This document shows positions 18,572 to 27,280 of a DNA stretch of 64,000 nt, one piece after another. The position numbers and the translations under genes were made by a program. Under the pieces are notes generated by a model. That model saw only the letters and a list, made by a program, of their open reading frames with translations, was not told where the DNA came from and made no database searches. Positions within the stretch are counted from its first letter, which is position 1. Each line of letters starts with the position of its first letter. This stretch comes from CALTSX01 sp051647685 (GTDB lineage Bacteria > Chlamydiota > Chlamydiia > Chlamydiales > CALTSX01): contig JBOFEG010000001.1 of assembly GCA_051647685.1 (NCBI GenBank), positions 1-64,000 of the forward strand, in the 5' to 3' direction.

Positions 18572-19678
18572 TTAGAAATCGAGTTTTATGTCAAAAGTAA
18601 AACCGTGAATACTTAGATCTTCAGAAATTCTTCCAAAACGAAGAGCCGTTACATCTTTAACTTCCAACATTTGATTTATACGCCAAATATATTGTGCGTC
18701 AAATCCAAAACGCAACATAATATGCATATTGTCATCACAACTGCAGTACGTGCTATAACCAAGTCCAAGAAGAGTACCTACAGAAGAAATTAAAGAATGG
18801 CGTATTTGACATATTCCAATGAGATTACTACAGGGAGTTAAACTAAATCTCTCTTTATGATGTACATTAAATTTTCCATACATTAAAGACCCACAAATAT
18901 CTCCGTAAAGGTAAAACTTACCACAGAAATGCCATTCCGTTCCCAATCCAAAGTGGGGGCCTGCTCCTGAAAAACGACTACAATCTTTAACAGATACAAA
19001 ATTCCCTGCAATCGTCCCATATCGACTTTGTTGTCCTAATCCAATCCAAGCAGCTTTTACCCCTATTTTTGGATGTAAGGCTAAGTACTCACTTATATAG
19101 AAAGCTCTACCTAGTTCAAATTGTAAAGCATTTAGCCCAATACAAAAATGGGAATTAGCTTTTTTGGCAACTAAAAAAGCGGAGGAATCTGTTTCTTCAT
19201 TTGCAATACTAGGTAATCCCTTCAAAGCTATTACAGAGTTGTTAGTTCCGCTACAAGTAGATTGACACCCACGAGATACAAAGCGAGTATATTCTAAAAA
19301 AATATCCCAACCATCATAAGGAAAATTATAACCGATACCCGTTTTGAATCCCCAATCCCAACGAAAATCAATTGATTTGAGACAACCTTTAATTGGAACA
19401 ATAGTAGTTGGGTTAAAATTAATGACTCCACATGCAAATTCGGTACCTGATATCTTTGGATGCCAATACAATATTGATGCTGAAACATAGACATTAGCAC
19501 CGCAACATCCGCATTCTGGATCTAAAATTGGACGCGCAAGCGCTGTAGTTGCTCCACAGGTTTCATTTGGAGTCACAATTCTAAGTTGCTCCATTTGGCT
19601 TTCAAGTTCGACAAGTCTATCTGCAAACAATGTTGTCAAACAAAACATAATACTTGGAATTAATAGTTTTATTTTCAT
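18572..19678 (-). CDS. MOMP-like cysteine-rich outer membrane protein 4
   Basis: This 368-residue paralogue opens with a signal peptide (MKIKLLIPSIMFCLTTLFA), then RIVTPNETCGATTALARP, CGCCGANVYVSAS, FRWDWGFKTGIGYNFPYDGW, and ends in FTFDIKLDF. The terminal Phe and alternating strands indicate a beta-barrel. AGGTAAAATAT precedes the ATG. Its C-terminal half is the closest relative of the adjacent pseudogene, so it is probably the source or sister of that duplicate. Numerous Cys suggest oxidation-dependent cross-linking at the cell surface, as for chlamydial MOMP; this part is inferred from the family. Confidence 0.87.
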   Translation of the reverse strand: MKIKLLIPSIMFCLTTLFADRLVELESQMEQLRIVTPNETCGATTALARPILDPECGCCGANVYVSASILYWHPKISGTEFACGVINFNPTTIVPIKGCLKSIDFRWDWGFKTGIGYNFPYDGWDIFLEYTRFVSRGCQSTCSGTNNSVIALKGLPSIANEETDSSAFLVAKKANSHFCIGLNALQFELGRAFYISEYLALHPKIGVKAAWIGLGQQSRYGTIAGNFVSVKDCSRFSGAGPHFGLGTEWHFCGKFYLYGDICGSLMYGKFNVHHKERFSLTPCSNLIGICQIRHSLISSVGTLLGLGYSTYCSCDDNMHIMLRFGFDAQYIWRINQMLEVKDVTALRFGRISEDLSIHGFTFDIKLDF

Positions 19679-19718
19679 ATATTTTACCTTTAACTAAAAT
19701 CTTTAGCCATTTATAACT

Positions 19719-20885
19719 TTAAAAGTCTAACCTTAGTGCAGCTGTTATTCCATGTAGTCCCAAATCTTCTGAAATGTGGCTATAATTTGCTACAGGACTA
19801 ATTAAACTAAGATTTTGATTGGCTCGTAGCAATTGATTAATTCTCCAGAAATATTGGCTATCTAAATTAATCTGAAACCGAATATGGTTCTTATCATCAT
19901 TGAAATAATTATCGAATTGTATACCTAATTGAAATTCCATATTTGGAATAAAAGCATGGAATTTATCTACAAGCTTAATAGTATTTAAACATTTTAACCG
20001 GCTGTAATCATTTTTATGAATCACATCAAAGTTTCCATACAATAATGCAGCATTTATATTACCAAATAAACTAAAATTTTGACAAATATGCCAATTACTA
20101 TAAATACCAGTTCGAACCCCTAAGCCGAAAAATTCGTTTCTTCCCTTTACGTGAACTGTATTTACATCAAGACCAGTGGGTTCGTTAGCTGCGCCTATTA
20201 CACCTCCGGTATAGTTAATTCCTTGTTGTAGTTTAATCCATGTAGCTTTTGCTCCCATTTGAGGTCTTATAGCTAGATGTTCACTAACATAGTAATAACG
20301 ACCCAGTTCTAAATCTAAAGCATTTAAAACAAGATCAAATTGGGATTTAGCTCTGGTGCTATATGCAAAATATCCATCGGGTAAATTTGTAATCGAAGAG
20401 TTTCCTTGATCAGGGATAATTGCATTGTTTCTTGCTGCAGAACTTCGTTTGGAGGCATGCGTATCAAACCAAGTATATCCAAGAAAAGCATCCCAACCAT
20501 CATGAGGAAAATTATAACCAAGACCGATTCTCAATCCCCAATCCCAATCGAATTCTACTTCTTTCAATCTTCCATTAATTGGAAATTGTCCACTACTATT
20601 GGCTATAGAATAAGCGAAGTCGGTTCCATTAACCTTTGCATTCCAATATAAAATAGAGATTTGTAAAAACCAGTTGGTGCAACATTGACTGCAATCGCTT
20701 TCAAGAATCGGACGTGCTATAGCTGTTGTGGCTCCGCAAGTTCCATTTGGACTTATAAAATAAATCTGATCTAACCGTCTCTGTAATTCACCAAAACGAG
20801 AATCTGAATCTGCTGCTGCAGATGCTATAATCGGTGTTCCCAAAGCAAGTGATAGACACAATTTTGTAATCACACTTCTCTTCAT
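19719..20885 (-). CDS. MOMP-like cysteine-rich outer membrane protein 5
   Basis: This 388-residue paralogue has a signal peptide (MKRSVITKLCLSLALGTPIIASA), then FISPNGTCGATTAIARP, CSQCCTNWF, FDWDWGLRIGLGYNFPHDGW, and a C-terminal ITAALRLDF strand. A good AAGGGG lies upstream of the ATG. It is the first gene of the array in the direction of transcription and stands 40 bp upstream of the next copy; no terminator is visible between them, so these two could share a transcript. The TPNGTC/SPNGTC block groups it with copy 1. Confidence 0.87.
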   Translation of the reverse strand: MKRSVITKLCLSLALGTPIIASAAADSDSRFGELQRRLDQIYFISPNGTCGATTAIARPILESDCSQCCTNWFLQISILYWNAKVNGTDFAYSIANSSGQFPINGRLKEVEFDWDWGLRIGLGYNFPHDGWDAFLGYTWFDTHASKRSSAARNNAIIPDQGNSSITNLPDGYFAYSTRAKSQFDLVLNALDLELGRYYYVSEHLAIRPQMGAKATWIKLQQGINYTGGVIGAANEPTGLDVNTVHVKGRNEFFGLGVRTGIYSNWHICQNFSLFGNINAALLYGNFDVIHKNDYSRLKCLNTIKLVDKFHAFIPNMEFQLGIQFDNYFNDDKNHIRFQINLDSQYFWRINQLLRANQNLSLISPVANYSHISEDLGLHGITAALRLDF

Positions 20886-21060
20886 TGTTTTAACCCCTTT
20901 GATTGATCTTTCAGTAACTTTTTAGGACTTTTTTGATAAACCTATAAAGTCCTTAACGTATAAATTTAAATAAAATTTAATTAAAGAAAAAAATAAAATC
21001 AAATTTTTTCTTTAAATATTTGATATTATAAATTTTTTATCTGAGTTTTGGAGCTATTTT

Positions 21061-22047
21061 CTAACTCAAAGATTTGTGTTGCATAATGGTAAATTTAGCT
21101 CCTAGTAGAACTGTTTTATCGTTACAAATAATCTTTACTGGTATTTCTGATAATAATTCTGAAAATCTGCCTTTATGTGTAAATGCTTGCATGAAAGTTC
21201 CATCTTGCAACTTTTTAATAAGTCTCGGAGGAATTCCACCTCCGAGAAAAATACCTCCATAAGATAAGTATTTTAACGCGAGATTGCCCGCTTCTGCTCC
21301 ATACAAAGAGAGGAATAAATCTAAAGTTTTTACAGAAACAGGACAAATATTTTGTAATGCTGATTCTATAATCACTTGTCCAGTTTTTTGTGTTTGCAAT
21401 TCAGATTGTACATCTGGATTAGGAACCTCTCCTTTCACATCAATAAAAAATTGAAATAAATTAAGCAATCCTATTCCAGATAGTACTCTTTCATAAGAAA
21501 CATGATCAAATTTTTTGAGCATATACGATAGCAAGGAAATTTCTAGATCATTTCGAGGAGAAAAATCCACGTGTCCCCCTTCACTTGGAATAGAGAGAAC
21601 GGTATCATCGAGTGTAATCATTCCAACTTCTCCAAGACCAGTTCCGACAGAAATTATTGCTTGAAGCCCTTTTGTTATGACTTTTCCTGGATTGATAACT
21701 ACAAAATCTTTATCGGATAATAATTGCACTCCAAAAACGCTCGCTTCTAAATCATTTAGTAAAATTACCTGAGCAAAAGAAAATCGGCTCGTAAGTTCTT
21801 TGCCATCTATATACCAAGGTAAATTTGTGGTTTTGCAGCTATTATTTTTTATAGGTCCTGCTACACCCAAACAAACCAATTGAATTATTTCAGAAATACC
21901 CATGAGAAATTGTTGTAGAACATGATAGAAACTTGAATATTCTTGGCTGTTAAAAACTTGTTCTCGCAAAATTTCGTCTGTGCCATCCCTCTTCCTATAC
22001 ATTAGTAAATGTGTTTTTGTGCCACCGATGTCTCCTGCTATATACAT
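21061..22047 (-). CDS. glk: Glucokinase (ROK/Glk-type)
   Basis: This enzyme phosphorylates glucose with ATP to glucose 6-phosphate. The N-terminal phosphate-binding motif is IAGDIGGTKTHLLMY. ISVGTGLGEVGMI and EGGHVDFSPRND match the glucokinase consensus (GTGLG and EGGH), and GGGIPPRLI lies near the C-terminus. The length of 328 residues is normal. A TTG two codons upstream is possible, but the ATG at 22047 has AGGA at 6 bases and is preferred. It is divergent from recA across an 85 bp spacer. It suggests the cell can use host glucose directly. Confidence 0.93.
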   Translation of the reverse strand: MYIAGDIGGTKTHLLMYRKRDGTDEILREQVFNSQEYSSFYHVLQQFLMGISEIIQLVCLGVAGPIKNNSCKTTNLPWYIDGKELTSRFSFAQVILLNDLEASVFGVQLLSDKDFVVINPGKVITKGLQAIISVGTGLGEVGMITLDDTVLSIPSEGGHVDFSPRNDLEISLLSYMLKKFDHVSYERVLSGIGLLNLFQFFIDVKGEVPNPDVQSELQTQKTGQVIIESALQNICPVSVKTLDLFLSLYGAEAGNLALKYLSYGGIFLGGGIPPRLIKKLQDGTFMQAFTHKGRFSELLSEIPVKIICNDKTVLLGAKFTIMQHKSLS

Positions 22048-22132
22048 ACTCAATCCTAGTTCAAATTATATTCTAACTATTAAAATAGCCATTTTTTTGC
22101 CATTATGTGGGAAATTCATTTTAGGAGGAAGT

Positions 22133-23197
22133 ATGACAACACCACAAGATGCCGCAAAGAAAAAAGCTTTGGAACATGTTTTTGCACATTTAGAAAAACA
22201 ATTTGGCGAAGGAACTATCATGACACTTGGAAAACATTCCAAGCGTAGAAAAGTAAGTATGATCCCAACTGGCACTATTGCTTTGGATATTGCAACTGGA
22301 ATTGGCGGGATTCCTCGAGGTCGAATCACAGAAATTTATGGCCCTGAAGCATCGGGAAAAACTACACTTGCTAATCATATTACTGCAAATTGTCAAAAAC
22401 AAAATGGAACAGTTGCTTACATCGATGCAGAACATGCTTTGGATCCCGCTTACACCGCACGTATTGGAGTCAACTTAGAAGAGCTTATGATATCACAGCC
22501 AGATTGCGGAGAAGATGCGTTAAATATTGCAGAAATGCTTGCGAGATCTAACGCTGTAGATTTAATTGTTGTCGACTCCGTCGCAGCACTTGTTCCGAGA
22601 ACTGAACTCGAAGGAGAAATTGGCGACCCACAAGTAGGATTGCAAGCACGTATGATGTCGCAAGCACTCCGAAAATTAAACGCTACGATCTCAAAGAGCA
22701 ACACGGCACTTGTGTTTATTAATCAGGTCCGAGAGAAAATTGGGATCTCTTATGGAAATCCTGAAACGACAACGGGTGGCCGAGCTCTTAAGTTTTATGC
22801 TTCGTTGCGTCTCGAAATTAGACGGATTGCTTCTATTAAATCATCGGAAGATGATATTGGAAATCGAGTAAGAGTAAAAGTTGTAAAGAATAAACTGGCC
22901 CCTCCCTTCCGAACAGCCGAATTTGATATTTTGTTCAATGAAGGAATATCTAAACTTGGTTCATTAATCGATATGGGCGTAACCCTTGGAGTGATTGAAA
23001 AGAAAGGTACTTGGTTTAGTTATAAAGAACATCGGTTTGGACAGGGAAAAGAAACTTGTCGAGAAGAGCTAAAAAAGAATCCAGTACTGGTAAAAGAAAT
23101 TGAAGATAAAGTTTTTGAACTTTCTTTTGAGAAAAATCCTCTATTACTTGAAGTTGGTGGCGAATCAAAACCTTTAGCCACATCTGTTGCAGAATGA
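22133..23197 (+). CDS. recA: Recombinase RecA
   Basis: RecA forms filaments on single-stranded DNA for strand exchange. The product is 354 residues. Walker A is GPEASGKT at 70-77, Walker B is LIVVDSVAALVP, and the loop-2 region includes NQVREKIGISYGNPETT. The reading frame is open to 21980 upstream, but the ATG at 22133 has a perfect AGGAGGA seven bases before it and gives the standard N-terminus, so it is the start. It is divergent from glk and convergent with ispA, sharing a palindrome with the latter. The C-terminal tail is short. Confidence 0.98.
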   Translation: MTTPQDAAKKKALEHVFAHLEKQFGEGTIMTLGKHSKRRKVSMIPTGTIALDIATGIGGIPRGRITEIYGPEASGKTTLANHITANCQKQNGTVAYIDAEHALDPAYTARIGVNLEELMISQPDCGEDALNIAEMLARSNAVDLIVVDSVAALVPRTELEGEIGDPQVGLQARMMSQALRKLNATISKSNTALVFINQVREKIGISYGNPETTTGGRALKFYASLRLEIRRIASIKSSEDDIGNRVRVKVVKNKLAPPFRTAEFDILFNEGISKLGSLIDMGVTLGVIEKKGTWFSYKEHRFGQGKETCREELKKNPVLVKEIEDKVFELSFEKNPLLLEVGGESKPLATSVAE

Positions 23198-23205
23198 TGT
23201 AACTC

Positions 23206-23234
23206 GCTGTAGTTTAAATAGTCTAAACTACAGC
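23206..23234. terminator. Perfect 11-bp palindrome between recA and ispA
   Basis: GCTGTAGTTTA and TAAACTACAGC form an 11-bp stem around a 7-base loop, between two convergent stops. Its right arm includes the last codons and stop of ispA. There is no T-run on either side, so it is an imperfect intrinsic terminator or a transcript-end stabiliser. Confidence 0.5.
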
Positions 23235-24116
23235 ATTATTAGAACTATACAGCCCTTCGCCAAATTTATAATGGAGCAGTGGCTCTAGATCGAGTGGAAT
23301 AGGGAGTAGACTACTCTTTGTTTGTAGAAGTTGTATTTCTTTATTGTATAATGCATGTGTCGTTTCAAGACCCACTAACAAAGCAACATTTACGCTCTCT
23401 TTTTTCTCTCTATCTTGCTCTTGGTCTTGTAAATCATCAGCAATTTGAAACGCCATTCCAAAATGACTTGCAATTTCTTTAATCTGATCTACAGCTGCAC
23501 ATTGTCCTCCACCAAAGAGCCAGCCAAACAAAAAGGAAGCTTCAAACAAAGTGACTGTTTTTTTATGAAATATTTCTTTAACCATTGCCAGATCTTTATT
23601 TTTTGAAAAAAGATCTAAAAATTGTCCACCTGTCGCGCCATGTAAGCCCGAAGCATAGGATGCCTCTCTAAGGGCGAGTAATCCAGCTTCCCGTGCGTTT
23701 AGAGGTGATACTATTTGACCGTTTTCTAAATTGCATGTAGCTCGATATATTTTTTCATAAGATAAATTTATTAAAGCGTAAGAAGCTAGAAGTGCAGTAG
23801 TCTCTCCAAATACTTTATGGACACTTGGCACCCCTCTTCGATAATCATCGTTATCCATACAAGGGAGATCATCAATAATTAGCGATGCTGTATGCATGTA
23901 CTCAATGGCAAGAGCGGCTTCTAAAGCATCTAATCCAGGCGATATAGCTTGAGCAATAGACAGAGTGCAAAGGGGTCTAACTCGCTTCCCACCGCTAAGT
24001 AAAGAGTACTTGCAGGCATCTCGCAAAGCATTCTCTTCTTTCCAACTTTGGATATCTTTTTGTAGTGCAATCTCAAAACTATTTTTAAGCCTATCTATTT
24101 CATCCATGCAATTCAT
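23223..24116 (-). CDS. ispA: Polyprenyl (farnesyl/geranylgeranyl) diphosphate synthase
   Basis: This trans-isoprenyl diphosphate synthase chains IPP onto allylic diphosphates, feeding undecaprenyl and quinone synthesis. The first Asp-rich motif is LIIDDLPCMDNDD (DDx4D form) and the second is FQIADDLQDQ. GGKRVRP near residue 38 binds IPP. At 297 residues it fits the short-chain FPP/GGPP class; product length cannot be read reliably. The start overlaps the stop of the upstream glmU-like gene by 4 bp (ATGA), so the two are coupled. The same neighbour pair occurs in Chlamydia, as I recall. Confidence 0.92.
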   Translation of the reverse strand: MNCMDEIDRLKNSFEIALQKDIQSWKEENALRDACKYSLLSGGKRVRPLCTLSIAQAISPGLDALEAALAIEYMHTASLIIDDLPCMDNDDYRRGVPSVHKVFGETTALLASYALINLSYEKIYRATCNLENGQIVSPLNAREAGLLALREASYASGLHGATGGQFLDLFSKNKDLAMVKEIFHKKTVTLFEASFLFGWLFGGGQCAAVDQIKEIASHFGMAFQIADDLQDQEQDREKKESVNVALLVGLETTHALYNKEIQLLQTKSSLLPIPLDLEPLLHYKFGEGLYSSNNAVV

Positions 24117-24778
24117 AAAATAACCTCACTAGGTACGAGTGAATGTCTAACGATAGTACCTGGATAACAAGTAAAGTTTTTTGCAAGCAAAACACCTGGA
24201 TTCACTACCGAGTTACACCCTAAACTAGATCCATCTCCAATGATCGCCCCAAATTTACTTAAATGACTGGGTTTACGCTGTCCTTGCACAATGACATCTA
24301 TTTTTTGGTAATCCAAACGACAATTGGCTAAAATAACGCCAGCACCCAAATGAACATTATTTCCTAAGACGGAATCGCCTACATAATTAAAATGCGGTAT
24401 TTTGGCATCATCAAACAAAATAGATGACTTGACTTCACTGCAATGTCCGACAATACAATTATTGCCGATCAAACTGTGTGCTCTAAGACATGCCCCATGA
24501 CGAATCTCACAATTTTCTCCGATATAGCAAGGTCCTTCAATGTAGACTCCTGGATCAACGCGCGTATTTTTACCGATAAAAATGAGTGATGGATTTATGA
24601 GGTAACACGACTTTGGTAACGCCACATATTGGATACCAAGCCTTAGGGTTGTAAAATATTTTGGCAGTTTGATTAGGCTATTCCAAACTGGTTGGTCAAT
24701 TTCAAATAGCTCTTTATGCTCAGAGTGCTGGGTAGAGAAAAAAATATCGGGTTTAAAACAGTCATCATCCATACCCAA
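24113..24778 (-). CDS. GlmU-like left-handed beta-helix protein
   Basis: The 221-residue protein is built of hexapeptide repeats (INPSLIFIGKNTRVDPGVYI, VLGNNVHLGAGVIL, IIGDGSSLGCNSVVNPGVLL), so it folds as a left-handed beta-helix. It resembles the C-terminal half of GlmU and related sugar-nucleotide proteins. The N-terminal pyrophosphorylase domain is absent, with no nucleotidyltransferase GxG motif. Annotated chlamydial relatives are called GlmU or 'UDP-GlcNAc pyrophosphorylase-related'. It may be an acetyltransferase or a structural helix; the exact substrate is not known. It is the first gene of a unit with ispA, read away from the repeat cluster to its right. Confidence 0.75.
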   Translation of the reverse strand: MGMDDDCFKPDIFFSTQHSEHKELFEIDQPVWNSLIKLPKYFTTLRLGIQYVALPKSCYLINPSLIFIGKNTRVDPGVYIEGPCYIGENCEIRHGACLRAHSLIGNNCIVGHCSEVKSSILFDDAKIPHFNYVGDSVLGNNVHLGAGVILANCRLDYQKIDVIVQGQRKPSHLSKFGAIIGDGSSLGCNSVVNPGVLLAKNFTCYPGTIVRHSLVPSEVIL

Positions 24779-24887
24779 AACATTGTAGAGAAAATTTACT
24801 AAAGGTCAATCCCCCTACAAAAACCATATTAAATTAAGAAGAAGAATATATATATTATATCTTCTTTGTCTTTATACAATGTGGATC

Positions 24888-24946
24888 TGTTCATAAGTGC
24901 CCTTTTTCATAGACAAGGCAATTGTTCATAGACTGTTCATAACTTG
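24888..24946 (-). repeat. Left group of TTATGAACA repeats
   Basis: On the minus strand TTATGAACA occurs perfectly at 24888-24896 and 24934-24942, with CTATGAACA at 24923-24931. The last two are spaced 11 bp apart. The segment 24922-24946 is the reverse complement of the right group apart from a 10-bp insertion there. Confidence 0.9.
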
Positions 24947-24980
24947 GGCAAATTGTTTAAAACTATTTCTTGTATGGTAC

Positions 24981-25043
24981 TTATGAACAAGTTATGAACA
25001 GCTGTGAACAGTCTATGAACAGGTTATGAACAAGTTTCCCACA
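24981..25043 (+). repeat. Right group of TTATGAACA repeats with DnaA-box-like end
   Basis: Five direct units start at 24981, 24992, 25002, 25013 and 25024, with spacings of 11, 10, 11 and 11 bp, close to the helical turn. Three are perfect TTATGAACA and two are CTGTGAACA and CTATGAACA. A TTTCCCACA at 25035-25043 matches the TTATCCACA DnaA box at 7 of 9 positions. TTATGAACA itself matches it at 7 of 9. Confidence 0.9.
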
Positions 25044-25144
25044 TAAAAAAAAATCAAAACTTTACACTTTTGGCATAAAAATTACTGATTTTAGGTGATT
25101 ATAACTTGTAATTCCTTCGATTTTTTGAATTAATAAATGATAAA

Positions 25145-25219
25145 TCTGGATGGGAGGATTCGAACCTCCGACCCCTAACACCCCATGCTAGTGCGCTAGC
25201 CATGCTGCGCCACATCCAG
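25145..25219 (-). tRNA. tRNA-Pro (GGG)
   Basis: A full cloverleaf can be drawn. The acceptor stem is CTGGATG with CATCCAG plus a discriminator A, the D-stem is GCGC, the anticodon stem is CTAGC/GTTAG with loop ATGGGGT (anticodon GGG), and the T-arm is CGGAGGTTCGAATCCTCC. CCA is not encoded. It lies next to the TTATGAACA cluster. Confidence 0.95.
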
Positions 25220-25330
25220 AAAACATAAGAATTATACTGTGAAAAAAAGAACAAAAAATGAGAACATTTTCTAGGAAAGTTAGAAGGATAAACCAGTTTT
25301 TGTCAATCGTAAAAGGAGCCTACTTCATCT

Positions 25331-26005
25331 ATGAAAATGCATCGCAGTTGGTATGACAAATTAGAGAACGAAATTCGAAAACCTTACATACAAGATCTAA
25401 AAAAATTTCTGGAAGAAGAAAAGCGGCTTGGCAAAATTATATACCCAGCAGAGGATTTAGTATTTCACGCTTTTTCTCAGACTCCATGGGAAAATGTGAA
25501 AGTTATTATCATGGGTCAGGATCCCTACCATGGTCCTGGTCAAGCACATGGACTTTCCTTTAGCGTACCTAAAAATATAGCTATTCCTCCATCCCTTAGG
25601 AATATATATCAAGAATTAGCAACTGATTTACAAATAAAACCGCCGACCACGGGCTGTTTGATTCCATGGGCAAAGCAGGGGGTTTTATTATTAAATGCAA
25701 CCCTTACCGTTCAAGCAGGATTGCCTAAGTCTCACTATGGCAAAGGGTGGGAAACATTTACAGATGCCGTAATCGATGCCCTGGTACAAAGGGAAGACCC
25801 TCTTGTCTTTATTCTCTGGGGCGCCTCTGCTAAAGAGAAATGCACAAGAATTTTATCCCAGCGTTCTCATCCTCACTTAGTTTTACACTCGGCGCACCCA
25901 TCTCCCTTTTCCGCCACGAAATTTTTCGGATGTAGACACTTCTCGCAAGCGAATTTCTATTTAAAAAAATGGGGTCGAGACCCTATATGTTGGGGGTATA
26001 GATAA
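25331..26005 (+). CDS. ung: Uracil-DNA glycosylase
   Basis: Ung removes uracil from DNA to begin base-excision repair. The 224-residue length is typical. The catalytic water-activating motif VIIMGQDPYHGPGQAHGLSF is intact, VFILWGASAKEK matches the family, and the leucine-loop region HPSPFSATKFFGCRHF has the expected HPSP. The ATG at 25331 is 12 bases after AGGAG, rather far; a second ATG two codons later is possible. It reads away from the candidate origin. A separate MFS gene follows after 20 bp. Confidence 0.96.
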   Translation: MKMHRSWYDKLENEIRKPYIQDLKKFLEEEKRLGKIIYPAEDLVFHAFSQTPWENVKVIIMGQDPYHGPGQAHGLSFSVPKNIAIPPSLRNIYQELATDLQIKPPTTGCLIPWAKQGVLLLNATLTVQAGLPKSHYGKGWETFTDAVIDALVQREDPLVFILWGASAKEKCTRILSQRSHPHLVLHSAHPSPFSATKFFGCRHFSQANFYLKKWGRDPICWGYR

Positions 26006-26025
26006 ATAATAGAATTTGAGGGAAT

Positions 26026-27257
26026 GTGAAATTTTTGAGAAATAATAAACGAACTTTGTTTGCTATTTTTCTCACATTTGCGTTAGATGCCTTAAGCGCA
26101 ACCATTATTTTCCCTATACTAACCCCACTATTTTTAGACCCAGAACGCGGCTTATTTGCAGCGGGATACTCACCTTTTGCGAAAAATGTCTTTCTTGGGA
26201 TCTGTTTAAGTATCTTTCCTCTAGCTCAATTGATCTTTTCTCCTATTTGCGGACAAATCGCAGATTGTATAGGTAGGAAACGGGTTTTTTTTTTACAATT
26301 TTGCTAACTGCTATTGGATATTTTCTATGTGCCATTGGCATTGGAATACGAATTTTCTCTATCATTTTGGTCGGTCGGTTAGTTACAGGAATTGGGGCGA
26401 GTAATTTTACTGTATGCTTGGCGGCACTTGCCGATATTACTGGAGGTAGTGGCGTACGGGGTCGCTATTTAAGCATTGGGTCTATGTTTGCAGGATTGAT
26501 TTTTATTTTAGGACCGTTTGTAGGGGGTAAATTTTCTGATGTAACGGAATATTCTTGGGCGTCTTTTGATCTTCCTATGTGGATAGGCGGAATTCTATCG
26601 CTTATTAACGCATTATGTATCCCTTTCTTATTTAAAGAAACTCTGCCGGTTACCAAGAAGCTTTCTTTATCTGGTTGGAAATTAGAGAATACTTTAGAGG
26701 TCTTTCGAAGAAAGAATATCTCTATAATTTACTCTATCTTATTCTTATATTTTTTTGGATGGAATCTCATATATCAATTTACACCTGCCTATCTGCTTCA
26801 GAGATTTAATATGACAAATTCTCAAATTGGTAATTTGATATCCCTTATGGGAGTATTTTGGATTATAGGATCAGGTGTATTTTTTCAATTAGAACGAAAA
26901 TTTCTCTCTACGAAAAATATTCTATTATTATCACTGACCTCAATGGGTCTATTGTCTCTATGTGTTGGCTTTGCTAGTCATGTCTGGGACTTAGTTTTAA
27001 TTGTTGGATTTACAGTGAGTTTTGCAGGTATCATTTGGCCTACTTGTATTGTAGCTATTTCTCATATTGCAGGGGAAAACATGCAGGGAAAAATGCTGGG
27101 AGTTACGCAGTCTGTGCAGTCTCTCGCAACTCTCCTCGCTCCATTGATTGGTGGGACACTTTTATTTCTCAGTCCGAGTATAAATTATCTAATTGCTGCC
27201 TTATTCTCTTTATCTGCTGTTTTTTTGGCTCTCAGAATTAAAAAAGAAGAATATTAA
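26026..27257 (+). pseudogene. MFS transporter (TetA-like), frameshifted at a T10 tract
   Basis: Two consecutive frames together encode one MFS permease of about 410 residues. The first (93 codons, GTG start with TGAGGG upstream) covers helices 1-2 and the GQIADCIGRKRV loop motif. The second (through 27257) resumes with LLTAIGYFLCAIGIGIR and holds the remaining helices. The break is at ten T residues at 26285-26294; one more T would read VFFFTILLTAIGYF without interruption. Drug-type MFS transporters share this loop motif. The gene is either inactivated, a sequencing error in a homopolymer, or rescued by slippage at the T-run. The downstream half shows no further damage, which argues for a recent change, an error or active rescue. 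Confidence 0.85.
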
Positions 27258-27280
27258 CATATAATTTGTAAGGAGGAAGT

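Larger units (their letters stand above)
24779..25144. other. oriC: Gene-free AT-rich region, candidate replication origin
   Basis: About 365 bp between the divergent glmU-like gene and tRNA-Pro/ung hold no frame. They contain eight copies or near-copies of TTATGAACA, arranged as two inverted groups, then a TTTCCCACA that resembles a DnaA box. An A/T-rich tract follows (from about 25044 to 25140) that could melt. Over the window, genes to the left are mainly on the minus strand and genes to the right mainly on the plus strand, as expected around an origin. Recalled chlamydial genomics puts the origin in the hemB/nqrA neighbourhood, whose genes partly appear in this window. The origin call remains inference. 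Confidence 0.5.

Noticed and set aside
21980..22132. Upstream extension of recA
   Set aside because: It overlaps the divergent glk start and lacks the RecA N-terminal pattern; the ATG at 22133 has a perfect AGGAGGA.
24888..25043. CRISPR array
   Set aside because: The units are only 9-11 bp, have no spacers of 25-40 bp, and occur in two orientations; no cas genes are present.
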